From positions 1 to 64,000 of the forward strand of contig JBLILN010000008.1 of assembly GCA_047635695.1 (NCBI GenBank): a stretch of DNA of 64,000 nucleotides, in the 5' to 3' direction. The translations under genes were made by a program, and so were the position numbers. Every line of letters starts with the position of its first letter. Position 1 is the stretch's first letter. Under the pieces are notes generated by a model. That model was given only the letters and a program-made list of their open reading frames with translations, had not been told where the DNA came from and ran no database searches. This DNA comes from UBA2136 sp047635695. Its GTDB lineage: Bacteria > Pseudomonadota > Alphaproteobacteria > UBA2136. Below are positions 36,743-45,942 of this stretch, piece by piece.

Positions 36743-36885
36743 TATAGTTCCTGCCAGCTGCAGTTATCACATGCAATAACAGGGTGTAATGTTGCAGGCA
36801 TTTCTGACTCTACACAGTACTCTTCGTTTTTCATGCAACCTGTTACTAAAATTGCGACAGCGAATGTTAACATTAATTTTTTCAT
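36742..36885 (-). CDS. Small lipoprotein, 47 residues
   Basis: Product begins MKKLMLTFAVAILVTGC: charged N-terminus, hydrophobic core and an LVTGC lipobox, predicting cleavage before Cys17 and lipid attachment. The mature part has three more cysteines, including CDNC. AAGG lies about 9 nt before the ATG. It is placed between pheS and pheT on their strand. No family recognised; entericidin-like size but different composition. Confidence 0.7.
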   Translation of the reverse strand: MKKLMLTFAVAILVTGCMKNEEYCVESEMPATLHPVIACDNCSWQEL

Positions 36886-37037
36886 GATATTTACCTTTTT
36901 GTTTTCTATTTTAACGCTTATTAAGTATTAAATTTGAGATGAGATATTTATTCAACGTTTATGGAGGCTTAAATGTATTTAATACATGGCACGCCGCAAA
37001 CGCCGAGGAAAATAAATGGGCCGCTCAAAAGTAATGC

Positions 37038-38096
37038 TTATACTTTCATTGTTGTTGATGGCTTACCAAAATGCTTTAAAAAGCTTATACCGCTTTCATA
37101 AAACAGGCGTAAGTCCGTAATACCGTATTTTAACATGGCCAAACGTTCGATACCTGCACCGAAGGCAAAGCCTTGCCAGTCTTCGTGGTGTAACCCGCCG
37201 GCTTTAAGTACATTGCGGTGAACCATGCCACTGCCCAATACTTCTAACCACCCTGTGTGAGAACAAATACGACAGCCCTCACCTTTACAGAAAAGACATT
37301 CAATATCAACCTCTGCACCGGGCTCTGTAAACGGGAAATAACTTGGGCGTAAACGCATCGTAATGTCACGATCAAAGTATTCTTCTAAAAATTTAAGCAA
37401 TGTACCTTTTAGGTGGCCAAACGTTAGGTTTTTATCCAGCGCTAAACCTTCTACTTGGTGAAATTGCGGTGTGTGTGTTAGGTCAGAGTCGTTACGATAT
37501 ACACGACCAATTGACATCACACGCATCGGTGGTTCAAATTTCTCCATGGTGTGGATTTGAACGTTTGATGTTTGTGTGCGCAACAAACGACGATTGCCGT
37601 CGGCGTCTAAGTTCTTGAGGTAAAACGTGTCATGGTCTTGCCTTGCAGGGTGGTTTTCAGGAATATTGAGCGCTGTGAAGTTATAAAAATCGGTTTCTAC
37701 TTCTGGGCCTGTTGCTGTGGAAAAACCAAGACGACCAAGAATGACCTCCACTTCTTCAATCACATACGAAACAGGGTGCATTTTACCACTAAAGCGTGCT
37801 TCGGCTGGCAAAGTCACATCAACAGATTCTGACGCCAACCTTTCGTTGAGTAAGGCAGTTTCAAGCACCGTTTTCTTTTCTTCTAAAGCGCCTGCCACAG
37901 CCACCTTTACGTCATTCACTTGTTTACCAAATGCTTTACGTTCTTCTGCTGGTAGCGTGCCCAAAGTTTTAAGCAATGATGTGATTTCACCATTTTTACC
38001 GAGCAGTGAAACACGTACACTTTCAAGGTCATTCAGTGTAGACAAACCCTGTACTTGGCTTAAGCTATTTGCTTGTAATTGATCGAGTGTTGACAT
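37038..38096 (-). CDS. pheS: Phenylalanine--tRNA ligase alpha subunit
   Basis: Catalytic subunit of the class II synthetase, about 352 residues from ATG 38096 (an upstream in-frame GTG at 38111 has no better ribosome site). N-terminal coiled coil about 1-90, then the class II core: motif 2 around RVYRNDSDLTHTPQFHQVEG, and motif 3 GAGIERLAML. The segment DIECLFCKGEGCRICSHTGW is typical of bacterial PheS. Confidence 0.96.
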   Translation of the reverse strand: MSTLDQLQANSLSQVQGLSTLNDLESVRVSLLGKNGEITSLLKTLGTLPAEERKAFGKQVNDVKVAVAGALEEKKTVLETALLNERLASESVDVTLPAEARFSGKMHPVSYVIEEVEVILGRLGFSTATGPEVETDFYNFTALNIPENHPARQDHDTFYLKNLDADGNRRLLRTQTSNVQIHTMEKFEPPMRVMSIGRVYRNDSDLTHTPQFHQVEGLALDKNLTFGHLKGTLLKFLEEYFDRDITMRLRPSYFPFTEPGAEVDIECLFCKGEGCRICSHTGWLEVLGSGMVHRNVLKAGGLHHEDWQGFAFGAGIERLAMLKYGITDLRLFYESGISFLKHFGKPSTTMKV

Positions 38097-38331
38097 TGTT
38101 TTTTTATTCACCTGTTTTTATGCTTTATAACTAAGCTATTGTTATAGCCTATCCATGCATTTTTTTCCATTTTTTTTAGCTTATTTTCTCATGTTTTTTT
38201 ACATAATAATTGATTTTATTATAAATAGAGCCTAAATTACTTTCATGCACAAAACCTAGAAACGGCAAACGGCTTTTATATAGGCCTAAAAAAACCTTTC
38301 TGCTCACGTTTATAAATTGGAGGGCAATATT

Positions 38332-38949
38332 ATGCCTGATACTCATCAAAACTTAATTGAAATAGAACATAAGTTCTTTATAAAAGATGACAGTTGGAAA
38401 CAATGGAGCTATCACACAATTGATATGCTTCAAGGTTATTTTACAGGGGACACAAGCCCCGTCACCTTTGACGGTAATTACCTACGCATTGGTCAATTTT
38501 CCATATCACCAACAACAAAAGAAAAAGAAGTTCTTTCCACATTGCTGGCTGCAGATGGTCAAGGCATCAACCCAAGCTTATGCGCTGTACGCATTCGCAA
38601 GGAAAATGAAACTTATAAACTCACCATTAAAAAAGCCATTGACGACGCGTCATGCTTTGAGCCCGAATATACGCTACCAAGCGAAATTGGTGCCCATTAC
38701 CTAGAACGCACACAATATCAGCTTAAAAAAACACGTTATCTTGTTGGTATCGGTGCTGGCTTAACCGCTGACGTTGATGTTTACGAAGGCGATAGTTCTA
38801 AAATGAAAAACACAGTGGAAGTTGAATTTAAGTCAAACGCCGCCGCCAAAAGCTTTATCCCGCCTAAGTGGTTTGGTAAGAAGATTACAGGCATCAAGGA
38901 ATTTAGCTGTAAGGCACTTGCCATGAAGCCTTTTAATTTCCGCTCATAA
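38332..38949 (+). CDS. CYTH-domain protein (triphosphate tunnel metalloenzyme)
   Basis: 205 residues. The defining ExExK motif is at the N-terminus (LIEIEHKFFI). Charged strands ALRIRKENETYKLTIKK-like CAVRIRKENETYKLTIKK and VEVEFKS complete the tunnel pattern. Members hydrolyse tripolyphosphate or thiamine triphosphate, or make cAMP; substrate not predictable. ATG 38332 chosen because GGAGG lies 8 nt upstream. Monocistronic. Confidence 0.85.
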   Translation: MPDTHQNLIEIEHKFFIKDDSWKQWSYHTIDMLQGYFTGDTSPVTFDGNYLRIGQFSISPTTKEKEVLSTLLAADGQGINPSLCAVRIRKENETYKLTIKKAIDDASCFEPEYTLPSEIGAHYLERTQYQLKKTRYLVGIGAGLTADVDVYEGDSSKMKNTVEVEFKSNAAAKSFIPPKWFGKKITGIKEFSCKALAMKPFNFRS

Positions 38950-38963
38950 CGCACAAACGAAAA

Positions 38964-38993
38964 AAGACCCTCAACATGAGGGTCTTTTTTTTC
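38964..38993. terminator. Intrinsic terminator after CYTH gene
   Basis: AGACCCTC / GAGGGTCT stem with AACAT loop, followed by T8. AACGAA, a variant of the recurrent ATCGAA, lies just upstream. Confidence 0.9.
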
Positions 38994-39049
38994 GCTAATA
39001 TCCTTGGTTACGAATTAAAGTTTTTCCATTCTACACCAACGTGCTTCAG

Positions 39050-39367
39050 TTATCTCTTTTCAAAAGCTTCATAGTCATCCTTATGTAACTGTAAAGTACC
39101 CATAAATTTCTGCATTTCAACAGAGTTACAATCATAGTCAACAAGAAAACTAGCCGCAACCTCATCATAAGCTGTTATGAATTTCAGCTGCAAGCCAAAA
39201 CCTAAATATTTAACATTCTGCATAAATGCCAAACTTTCAGTTAAATGAATCACAACATCCAAGTCAGATACATTTAAACCATACTCATGTATCCAACCAA
39301 AGGTCATCCCACCTATAGGCATATAATTTGACTGCATATCTTCATTAAAAATAATTTTATCAGCCAT
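39050..39367 (-). CDS. Hypothetical protein, second of a tandem pair
   Basis: 105 residues from ATG 39367, which has GGAGGCC immediately upstream. No signal peptide or membrane span; no family recognised. It shares the opening pattern MAxxII and the same ribosome-site context with the preceding gene, suggesting an old tandem duplication, though the rest differs. Confidence 0.65.
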   Translation of the reverse strand: MADKIIFNEDMQSNYMPIGGMTFGWIHEYGLNVSDLDVVIHLTESLAFMQNVKYLGFGLQLKFITAYDEVAASFLVDYDCNSVEMQKFMGTLQLHKDDYEAFEKR

Positions 39368-39383
39368 AATGGCCTCCGTAAAG

Positions 39384-39692
39384 TTAAAGCGCATCTAAAC
39401 GCTGTTTAAAAGTTTGAGCGTCGGCGTTTGAAAGGTGAAATGCATGAAAATTACCACGCATACTTTCGTTTCCATCGACATAATCAATCAAGATAAAATC
39501 TTGTTCATCAACACGGAATTTTGCATATTTCAATGTTAGCCCCTCACCTAGGTAAGGGTATACATCAGGACGGATTTTATGCCAACAAGGTTCAATATAA
39601 CGTGATGAATATTGAGATTGGCGTTCAGTTGCATCACACAAATCAGGGTAACCTTCGAAGTCACCTGTTTTAGATATAATTTGTTCAGCCAT
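39384..39692 (-). CDS. Hypothetical protein, first of a tandem pair
   Basis: 102 residues from ATG 39692, preceded by GGAGGCC. Soluble; aromatic-rich middle (CWHKIRPDVYPYLG). No family recognised. It ends 16 bp before the next gene, so the two are likely one operon. Confidence 0.65.
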   Translation of the reverse strand: MAEQIISKTGDFEGYPDLCDATERQSQYSSRYIEPCWHKIRPDVYPYLGEGLTLKYAKFRVDEQDFILIDYVDGNESMRGNFHAFHLSNADAQTFKQRLDAL

Positions 39693-39805
39693 AATGGCCT
39701 CCAATAGAAGTAAAGCATAAGAAATATGCTTGTTATAATAAGATTCGGTTCATTTCTAAGGTATATATAGGGTTTTGACGTGAGGTTTACAAGTACTACC
39801 GGAAA

Positions 39806-39838
39806 AGAAAAAGGGCGCCACAAGAGCACCCTTTCCCA
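39806..39838 (-). terminator. Terminator of rpmI-rplT
   Basis: AAAGGGCGC / GCACCCTTT imperfect stem; on the minus strand it is followed by TTTTTCTTTT. Confidence 0.7.
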
Positions 39839-39852
39839 ATAACTCGTAAGAG

Positions 39853-40209
39853 TTATTTAATAGCTGTCTTTGCTTTAGAAGCAAGCGCTGAAAATGCAGG
39901 AGCATCGTTCATTGCTAACCAAGCAAGTACTTTACGGTCAATATCGATTTCAGCCAATTTAAGGCCGTTCATCAATGTTGAGTAAGTCATCTCGTTTTCA
40001 CGCGCTGCAGCGTTAATACGTGTAATCCACAAACGGCGGAATTCACGTTTCTTCGTGCGACGGTCACGGTATGCATACTGTAGACCTTTTTCAACTTTTT
40101 CAATAGCTACACGGAAACAGCTTTTCGCTCTTCCTCGGTAACCTTTTGCCATTTTGATAATTTTCTTATGGCGTTTGCGTGCTGCTGCACCACCTACTAC
40201 TCTAGACAT
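39853..40209 (-). CDS. rplT: 50S ribosomal protein L20
   Basis: 118 residues, normal length. It binds 23S rRNA early in assembly. The N-terminal RHKKIIKMAKGYRGRAKSCF and central YRDRRTKKREFRRLWITRIN segments are diagnostic. Its ATG overlaps the last base of rpmI (TAATG), giving coupling. Confidence 0.98.
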   Translation of the reverse strand: MSRVVGGAAARKRHKKIIKMAKGYRGRAKSCFRVAIEKVEKGLQYAYRDRRTKKREFRRLWITRINAAARENEMTYSTLMNGLKLAEIDIDRKVLAWLAMNDAPAFSALASKAKTAIK

Positions 40210-40553
40210 TATTTAGTTCCTTTTGATGCTGTTGCAGTTTTAGCCTTAGTAGACTTAACCGCTGTTGCTGTTGCTGCTGCTAGCTCAGCTTTTGCTGCTG
40301 CGTTACGAGCCTGAACTTTTTTCAAAGCACGTGTACGTTTACGTTTAGCATTGAAGTATGGAAGCATTTTATCCACACGTGCGAAGTCAGCGTCACTTAC
40401 AAAGGTAGAACCTGCAAGTGCATAAGCTTTTTGACCTAGTTTAGACAGGAAGTGACCGTGTCCTTGAATACCACGTTTAATTTTACCCGTCGCTGTCGAC
40501 TTTGTAAAACGTTTCGCAGCGGCTTTTTTAGTTTTAAGTTTATAACCAGCCAT
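40209..40553 (-). CDS. rpmI: 50S ribosomal protein L35 with long C-terminal extension
   Basis: The L35 pattern is clear (YKLKTKKAAAKRFTKSTATG, VSDADFARVDKMLPY), but the protein has 114 residues against the usual 65 or so. Extra residues include a short internal stretch and about 45 C-terminal residues rich in Ala, Lys and Thr, ending TASKGTK. No infC precedes it; the upstream region 40554-40905 is a divergent promoter area. Confidence 0.93.
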   Translation of the reverse strand: MAGYKLKTKKAAAKRFTKSTATGKIKRGIQGHGHFLSKLGQKAYALAGSTFVSDADFARVDKMLPYFNAKRKRTRALKKVQARNAAAKAELAAATATAVKSTKAKTATASKGTK

Positions 40554-40795
40554 TACATTCGTCCTTTTTTTCAGGTGATAAGTGGCATTACCAACTTATG
40601 CTTCAGACCTGCCGCTATGATGCGGAGTTTTAATAAGACCTTCATGGTGACTTATAAATAAGTACTTTGGGACCATTTCGGCAACCTATATATAGAAATA
40701 CATCTATAACAAGCGGAAACTACGCCAATTGATGCCTAAAATCAAGCGTTATTTCATAAAAAGCATACTTTTTTCACTTTATTTTACTTCCCCCC

Positions 40796-40824
40796 TTGCA
40801 ATGAATGAAAAAGACCTCTATATA
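40796..40824 (+). promoter_or_regulatory. Sigma-70 promoter of 40906 gene
   Basis: TTGCAA (-35, 40796-40801) and TATATA (-10, 40819-40824) at exactly 17 bp spacing, in the 352-bp gene-free interval between rpmI and 40906. The remaining interval would hold the rpmI promoter and leader; I see no gene in it. Confidence 0.7.
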
Positions 40825-40905
40825 CCGTCTAGACATTGTGAAACATAACTTAGCGTTCACGTTACGAAACATCCCCATTTTTACCGTTTTCAAGGAAAAT
40901 CTTTT

Positions 40906-41259
40906 ATGAAGAGTATAGCCGTAAGCACTAAATGTAGCGCTTTATACGCCGCCTTTGCACAAATGCAAACAAAAGGTATCCTTAATAATTTAACAGACGC
41001 TGAAAAAATGATTACTGCTTTTGGTGGTGATATCAGCCAAAGAAACACCATTGAATTTGACTTTGAGTTATCGGGTAAATTCTATGAAGAACGTTTATAT
41101 GAGTATATAATTCCACAAACCTGCGGTACAGACACGACATTTTATGTCGATAAATACCTTGGCTTTGAATGCGGCAACCGTTTAGACCCGCGTTATAAAA
41201 AAATTATCACACATTTACACCTTTCACAAAAACAAGCTCAAAAGGCTTTACTTCACTAA
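40906..41259 (+). CDS. Hypothetical protein
   Basis: 117 residues, soluble, no recognised domain. AAGGAAAA precedes the ATG and a consensus-like promoter lies about 80 bp upstream, so it is probably well expressed. It is followed after 15 bp by another orphan gene in the same transcript. Confidence 0.65.
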   Translation: MKSIAVSTKCSALYAAFAQMQTKGILNNLTDAEKMITAFGGDISQRNTIEFDFELSGKFYEERLYEYIIPQTCGTDTTFYVDKYLGFECGNRLDPRYKKIITHLHLSQKQAQKALLH

Positions 41260-41274
41260 TACAGGAAATTAAAT

Positions 41275-41580
41275 ATGCTTAAAACCCATGTTTCTCACAC
41301 ATTTGTATCTCAAATGAATATCAACCAAATGTACGTTTTACGTGCTTGTTTTAACAACACAACAAACAATGTTGACCATGCCGATTTTTTTGATGAAACC
41401 ATTGAAAATGTCTCTACGGTTATGAACATTGAAAAGCCAGACGCCGAAAGACGTTTAAAACCTTATGTTTTTGCCAGAATTGAAGATGATGCAAAAGCCG
41501 TTGACCGTCATTTAAGTGAACGACTAGAAAAAAGCATGATCCAATACGCCAAAGGTGACGCCAGCAGCAGCGGGCGCTAA
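41275..41580 (+). CDS. Hypothetical protein
   Basis: 101 residues, helix-rich, soluble, ending in a Ser/Gly tail (DASSSGR). AGGAAA ribosome site 8 nt before ATG. Second gene of a two-gene operon. No family recognised. Confidence 0.65.
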   Translation: MLKTHVSHTFVSQMNINQMYVLRACFNNTTNNVDHADFFDETIENVSTVMNIEKPDAERRLKPYVFARIEDDAKAVDRHLSERLEKSMIQYAKGDASSSGR

Positions 41581-41599
41581 CCCTTTTATCGACATTTTA

Positions 41600-41624
41600 A
41601 GAAGGCTTCGGCCTTCTTTTTTTT
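41600..41624 (+). terminator. Intrinsic terminator with TTCG tetraloop
   Basis: AGAAGGC / GCCTTCT around a TTCG loop, followed by T8. Confidence 0.92.
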
Positions 41625-41852
41625 GCCTTATAACCCATTGAAAAAAAATAAAACACCGCAAATGAGCATAAATAATGTCAATTTTATGTCATTTTTTACT
41701 TTGTCATGCCTTATGCCTGTGGCTATAATTAATTAACTTGAACTTGAACTTGATGTTTTTACATTGAACTTCGGTTCTAAACGAAACACTTAACTTTTTA
41801 TTATTCTGTTTACGGCAATTTCGCTTGTAAACTCACAAACCTGGAGAGACTT

Positions 41853-42188
41853 ATGTCTTTATCAAACAATACTGTCTTAGCTCAAACCTTAAACACTACT
41901 TCACTTAATTTGCTCGATGAAAACGATTGTCGTTTAGTTCGTGCTGATAAAAATGGAGTAAAAGTTGATATTAGCGCAGTCGAAGATACTATACATGCCT
42001 TAGCTTGCGAATTAAATACTGATATTGAAACTTCTTTAAAAGTAATCCAAGCATATGCTGAAGCTAAATTAGCTGAGATTAACAACGCAACTGAAATGAA
42101 ATGGAAGAGCAATCTACCATCAAGTACAGTTGTTCATGAAGGTACAACATCACGCGCAGAAAAAAATCAGCCTGTGAACTTTCATTAA
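41853..42188 (+). CDS. Hypothetical protein
   Basis: 111 residues, soluble, helical in the middle (VIQAYAEAKLAEINNATEM). Strong GGAGAG ribosome site. Its opening MSLSNNTVLAQTLNTTSLNL resembles the start of the aminopeptidase at 32148 (MSIFNNNPLCSVTLNTTKL) by eye, which may be chance. No family recognised. Confidence 0.65.
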   Translation: MSLSNNTVLAQTLNTTSLNLLDENDCRLVRADKNGVKVDISAVEDTIHALACELNTDIETSLKVIQAYAEAKLAEINNATEMKWKSNLPSSTVVHEGTTSRAEKNQPVNFH

Positions 42189-42211
42189 AAATTTGATCCA
42201 CCACATCGAAT

Positions 42212-42238
42212 AGAGGGCTTTACGTCCTCTTTTTTTTG
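42212..42238 (+). terminator. Intrinsic terminator
   Basis: AGAGG(GC) / (GT)CCTCT stem followed by T8; ATCGAA (42205-42210) directly upstream. Confidence 0.8.
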
Positions 42239-42389
42239 CTTAAAAAGCAAACGCCACAAAGACAAATGCATGCCTAAAAGGGCTAAAACCCTTTCATTTA
42301 CACCCTGTCAGTTGTGATCCTATATTTATTTTCCCCCACCTCCATAAATACTTAGACAATTAAAACGGGTGTAATAAGGGGACTAACAC

Positions 42390-42785
42390 ATGGGTAAAAA
42401 AAGTAAACATCAACAACCATCAAAAAAACAACAAGCTGAAGATTTAACAGTTAACTTTGCAGGGCTTGAATATAAATGTGCCGACCAACAAGAAGTGGAA
42501 GATTTAAAGCTATGCGTTTCACGCGCTGAAAACCTGCTAAGAGACGACGCACTCACAAGAGCTCAAGCCGAAACACCAAACTTTGGTGAAGGGCAAGAAG
42601 CAAAAACCTTACAAATTGAAAATGCGAAATATCAACAATATGCAAGCCTTGCAACGTCTGACCCTGAAAAAGTTTGCCCGATTGTAGAGCAAGAACTTCG
42701 AAGCTTGATCAAGGAGCGCCAACGTGCTGAATTAGGTGAGCCAGAAAACAATATGCACCCTGAACATGAAATGTCCATGGCGTAA
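42390..42785 (+). CDS. Hypothetical charged protein
   Basis: 131 residues, strongly charged and Gln/Glu-rich, opening MGKKSKHQQPSKKQQAEDLTV, coiled-coil-prone, with no membrane span. AAGGGG lies before the ATG. No family recognised. Confidence 0.65.
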   Translation: MGKKSKHQQPSKKQQAEDLTVNFAGLEYKCADQQEVEDLKLCVSRAENLLRDDALTRAQAETPNFGEGQEAKTLQIENAKYQQYASLATSDPEKVCPIVEQELRSLIKERQRAELGEPENNMHPEHEMSMA

Positions 42786-42906
42786 GCGACAATAAACAAA
42801 TGCCTTTTTAAGAAGGCCTACCTAAATGATGAGATAAATTGGACGTTGCCACGTAGGCAATAACATTCAATGAAGCGTAAAATAACGCTCAAAGGTGATT
42901 AGGTGG

Positions 42907-43752
42907 CTATTTTTTAAGAAGGATCTTTATAATATTAGAAAGTGTCTTCGCTTGCTCATGCCTGCCAACAACCATATCAAGCATACCATGCTCCATTAAG
43001 TATTCCGCAGTTTGGAAACCTTCTGGCAATGTTTCACCAATGGTTTGTTGAATAACACGCTGTCCTGCAAAGCCTATAAGCGCCTTTGGTTCTGCAATTA
43101 AAACGTCCCCCTGCATGGCAAAGGAAGCGGTTACACCACCTGTTGTTGGGTCGGTAAGCATAACAATATAAGGCAAACCAGCGTCTTTCACGACTGAAAT
43201 AGCTGCCGTGCTGCGTGCCATTTGCATAAGGGATAATATACCTTCTTGCATGCGCGCACCACCTGAAGCGGGTATCATTAACAGTGGCAATTCTAATTCT
43301 TTGGCTTTTTCAGCCGCCGCTACCATGGCTTCGCCTAAGTAACAACCCATTGAACCCGCCATAAAGGCAAAGTCAAACAGGCAGATAACGCACTTTTCAC
43401 CGTCAATCGACGCTGTAACAACCTTAAAGGCGTCAGCATTATCAGAATTTTTTTTCGCTTCTTTTAAGCGGTCAACATAAGGCTTGCGGTCTTTAAATTT
43501 CAAAGGGTCCACACGTGGCGCCTTCACAGGAATGTCTACAGCAGAGCCCTCGTCCACTAAATATGACAAGCGCTCATTCACATTTATACGGTGGTGATGG
43601 CGACAATTAGGGCAAATATTCAAGTTTGCAGAAAGGTCTTTTTTATAAAGCATGTCTGAACATGACGGGCATTTTACCCACACGTTTGCCTTCACATCTT
43701 TTTTAGATTTTGTGAATACACCAGGCTTTACTATGTCTTTTAACCAACTCAT
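42907..43752 (-). CDS. accD: Acetyl-CoA carboxylase carboxyltransferase subunit beta
   Basis: Beta subunit of the carboxyltransferase that makes malonyl-CoA for fatty-acid synthesis. From ATG 43752 it has 281 residues and begins MSWLKDIV as in other AccD proteins; the frame is open 23 codons further upstream but that extension is not family-like. The zinc ribbon is CPSC..CPNC (about 28-50) and the crotonase-like core contains PASGGARMQEG. It stands alone here rather than with folC. Confidence 0.96.
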   Translation of the reverse strand: MSWLKDIVKPGVFTKSKKDVKANVWVKCPSCSDMLYKKDLSANLNICPNCRHHHRINVNERLSYLVDEGSAVDIPVKAPRVDPLKFKDRKPYVDRLKEAKKNSDNADAFKVVTASIDGEKCVICLFDFAFMAGSMGCYLGEAMVAAAEKAKELELPLLMIPASGGARMQEGILSLMQMARSTAAISVVKDAGLPYIVMLTDPTTGGVTASFAMQGDVLIAEPKALIGFAGQRVIQQTIGETLPEGFQTAEYLMEHGMLDMVVGRHEQAKTLSNIIKILLKK

Positions 43753-43933
43753 GCCGTAACTTATAGCCTTATAATTACAATAATAAGCCCGCACTATGCC
43801 ATAAAACCGTTCATTTATCAAAAAATAAATCGTAAAAACGTTGCCGTGTATACAAATTATTGATATAACTTACTTAGTTAATTAAATAGAACCATCTTAT
43901 ACCCTTTTTTTATACCCCCTTTTAGGAGGCTTT

Positions 43934-44353
43934 ATGCCTAATATAAAAGTTGAATCCCTTATCCATGGTAGTAACACTGAAATGGAAGAAGATTATATTT
44001 CCAATCTTATAAAATGCGGAAAATTAAGTGAAGCCTTTAATGAAGGTGAAAACCCATCTCATATAACAATTGTTTACGGGCTGGAATGTAGCATCAGCGA
44101 GTTGTATGAATATTTAGAAATACGCAATTTATTTAAACATTTAGCTATAAACTTACCTTCTCCTGGCGGTATGGATGCTTATGCATTTTTTGGCAAAAAA
44201 CCGGCCGATGATCAAATACGCCTCGTTTGCTCAAGCCCATTTATGCGTGATAACTGTGTAAGCTACGTCCGTTGCGGTAAAAACAAAGGCAGCGAACATT
44301 ACAACACTTATAAAATTAGACAAGTTGTTCAATTACCTGAAGACAACGACTAA
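43934..44353 (+). CDS. Hypothetical protein
   Basis: 139 residues, soluble, five cysteines, with no recognised motif. TAGGAGGC is an excellent ribosome site. Single gene with its own terminator. Confidence 0.68.
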   Translation: MPNIKVESLIHGSNTEMEEDYISNLIKCGKLSEAFNEGENPSHITIVYGLECSISELYEYLEIRNLFKHLAINLPSPGGMDAYAFFGKKPADDQIRLVCSSPFMRDNCVSYVRCGKNKGSEHYNTYKIRQVVQLPEDND

Positions 44354-44368
44354 CCACATCGAATTTAA

Positions 44369-44396
44369 AACCACCCTCATCAGGGTGGTTTTTGTT
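44369..44396 (+). terminator. Intrinsic terminator
   Basis: CCACCCT / AGGGTGG stem with CATC loop, then TTTTTG; ATCGAA (44358-44363) directly upstream. Confidence 0.9.
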
Positions 44397-44592
44397 TGTC
44401 ATGCCCTTTATATAAAGCGACATTTAAGGTTATTTATTTTTTTAATGCTATTTTCATGCGTCAAGGCGTTGATGTATTATTATTCTTGCTTTATAGTGAA
44501 CTCGTTTTTAAATGCCCATTTAAAAACCGACCCGATATCTAAATTATAGACGGGGCTGAATTATAGACACAACAAAAGAAAGTGTACGACAT

Positions 44593-45126
44593 ATGAGTTT
44601 TGACAAAGTACCAGCGGGTAAAAACGCCCCTGATGACATCTATGTAATCATCGAAAACCCAATGAGAACGGCCCATATGAAATATGAAGTCGACAAAGAA
44701 ACAGGCTGTCTTTTTGTAGATAGATTTTTACCAATGCCTATGTTTTTCCCGGCACACTATGGCTACATTAATCAGACATTAGGTGGTGACGGTGACCCTG
44801 TAGACGCCTTTGTTATGACTGATATTGACGTTGTTCCAGGCTCTGTTATTCGTTGTCGTCCTATTGGCATGCTTGTAACGGAAGACGAAAGCGGTATGGA
44901 CGAGAAGCTTATTTGCGTTCCACACACAAAGCTTGACCGTCGTTACGACAAAATGAACGATGTGAATGACATCGACCCAATGTTCAAAAAACAACTAGAA
45001 CAATTTTACGCTAACTACAAAAACCTTGAAGAAGGCAAATGGGTTAAGCTTTCTGGTTGGGAAGACGCTGCCGCTGCGAAGAAGTGCATCGTTGAAGGCA
45101 TGGAACGCTTGGCTAGTCACTCGTAA
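44593..45126 (+). CDS. ppa: Inorganic pyrophosphatase, family I
   Basis: Cytosolic Mg-dependent hydrolase of pyrophosphate, 177 residues, hexameric-family length. The signature DGDPVDAFV is present, as are the catalytic Lys/Glu region KYEVDKETG and YGYINQT. Monocistronic. Confidence 0.97.
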   Translation: MSFDKVPAGKNAPDDIYVIIENPMRTAHMKYEVDKETGCLFVDRFLPMPMFFPAHYGYINQTLGGDGDPVDAFVMTDIDVVPGSVIRCRPIGMLVTEDESGMDEKLICVPHTKLDRRYDKMNDVNDIDPMFKKQLEQFYANYKNLEEGKWVKLSGWEDAAAAKKCIVEGMERLASHS

Positions 45127-45199
45127 CCCTTTTAATCCCATAAACTTTTACTTTTATAGTAACGGCATGACAGTAATAGCCTTTAGACTATGAATGCAA

Positions 45200-45229
45200 A
45201 AAACCTCCCAATCGGGAGGTTTTTTTTAT
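45200..45229. terminator. Bidirectional intrinsic terminator
   Basis: CCTCCC / GGGAGG with AATC loop (45204-45219), A run before and T8 after; shared by ppa and the convergent 45247-45675 gene. Confidence 0.9.
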
Positions 45230-45246
45230 ATAAAGCTTGCATGTCG

Positions 45247-45675
45247 TTATTTTTTACCAGCTTTATAGTAGTGTTTATATTTTTTAAGAAAAGACATGCT
45301 TACGTCAAATCTTAAATCAATATAAGTATTAAAAAGACGCGTTAAACATACATTTCTCGCATCCTCTTTTAAGCCGTCGGCTGTACAGGTTTTATATTCA
45401 GACGGAAGAGCCGTTTCAATAGCGCTTTCATCTATAAATTTTACAGCCTCTGCCTTCTCTTCATCTGTAGCGGTTGTTGACATAACAACCTGTCTTGCTA
45501 ATCCATTAAAAGCATACGAAATACAGAGAAGTTTATGACCCGAATCATCTCCACATTGGGAAGTTATGATATCAAAATTTGTATATGGCGTGTTCTCGTT
45601 CAAGTGGTCGTTTAACAAAGAAAATAAAGCCAAAGCAGCGAACGCCACAAAAGCAAAGATCATTAATTTTTTCAT
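45247..45675 (-). CDS. Exported or membrane-anchored protein, unknown
   Basis: 142 residues from ATG 45675 (GAGGTAA upstream). An N-terminal hydrophobic segment (about 3-20, MKKLMIFAFVAFAALALFS) is a signal peptide or anchor. The remainder has four cysteines (two near 40-52, two near 96-109) that could form disulfides in the periplasm. No family recognised. Confidence 0.68.
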   Translation of the reverse strand: MKKLMIFAFVAFAALALFSLLNDHLNENTPYTNFDIITSQCGDDSGHKLLCISYAFNGLARQVVMSTTATDEEKAEAVKFIDESAIETALPSEYKTCTADGLKEDARNVCLTRLFNTYIDLRFDVSMSFLKKYKHYYKAGKK

Positions 45676-45942
45676 AAGGGTTACCTCGACAAGGCTATAA
45701 AAGGAATAAAAGGTTGTTTTACAGAAGGTAGTATACACTTTTAACCATTAGTAACAAGATATTATGCCCATAAATAGCAAAAAAAGAGAATCAAATAGGA
45801 ACCAAAACGCCCTTTATTCTTCTTTTATAGGCGTCAATACCACCTCTATTCGCTTTTGATTCGCTTTCAATTCCGCTCAAAACTGACACAAGTTAATAAA
45901 CGCTAACAAAAAAAATAAGCGCCAAAACATGATAAAGCAAAC

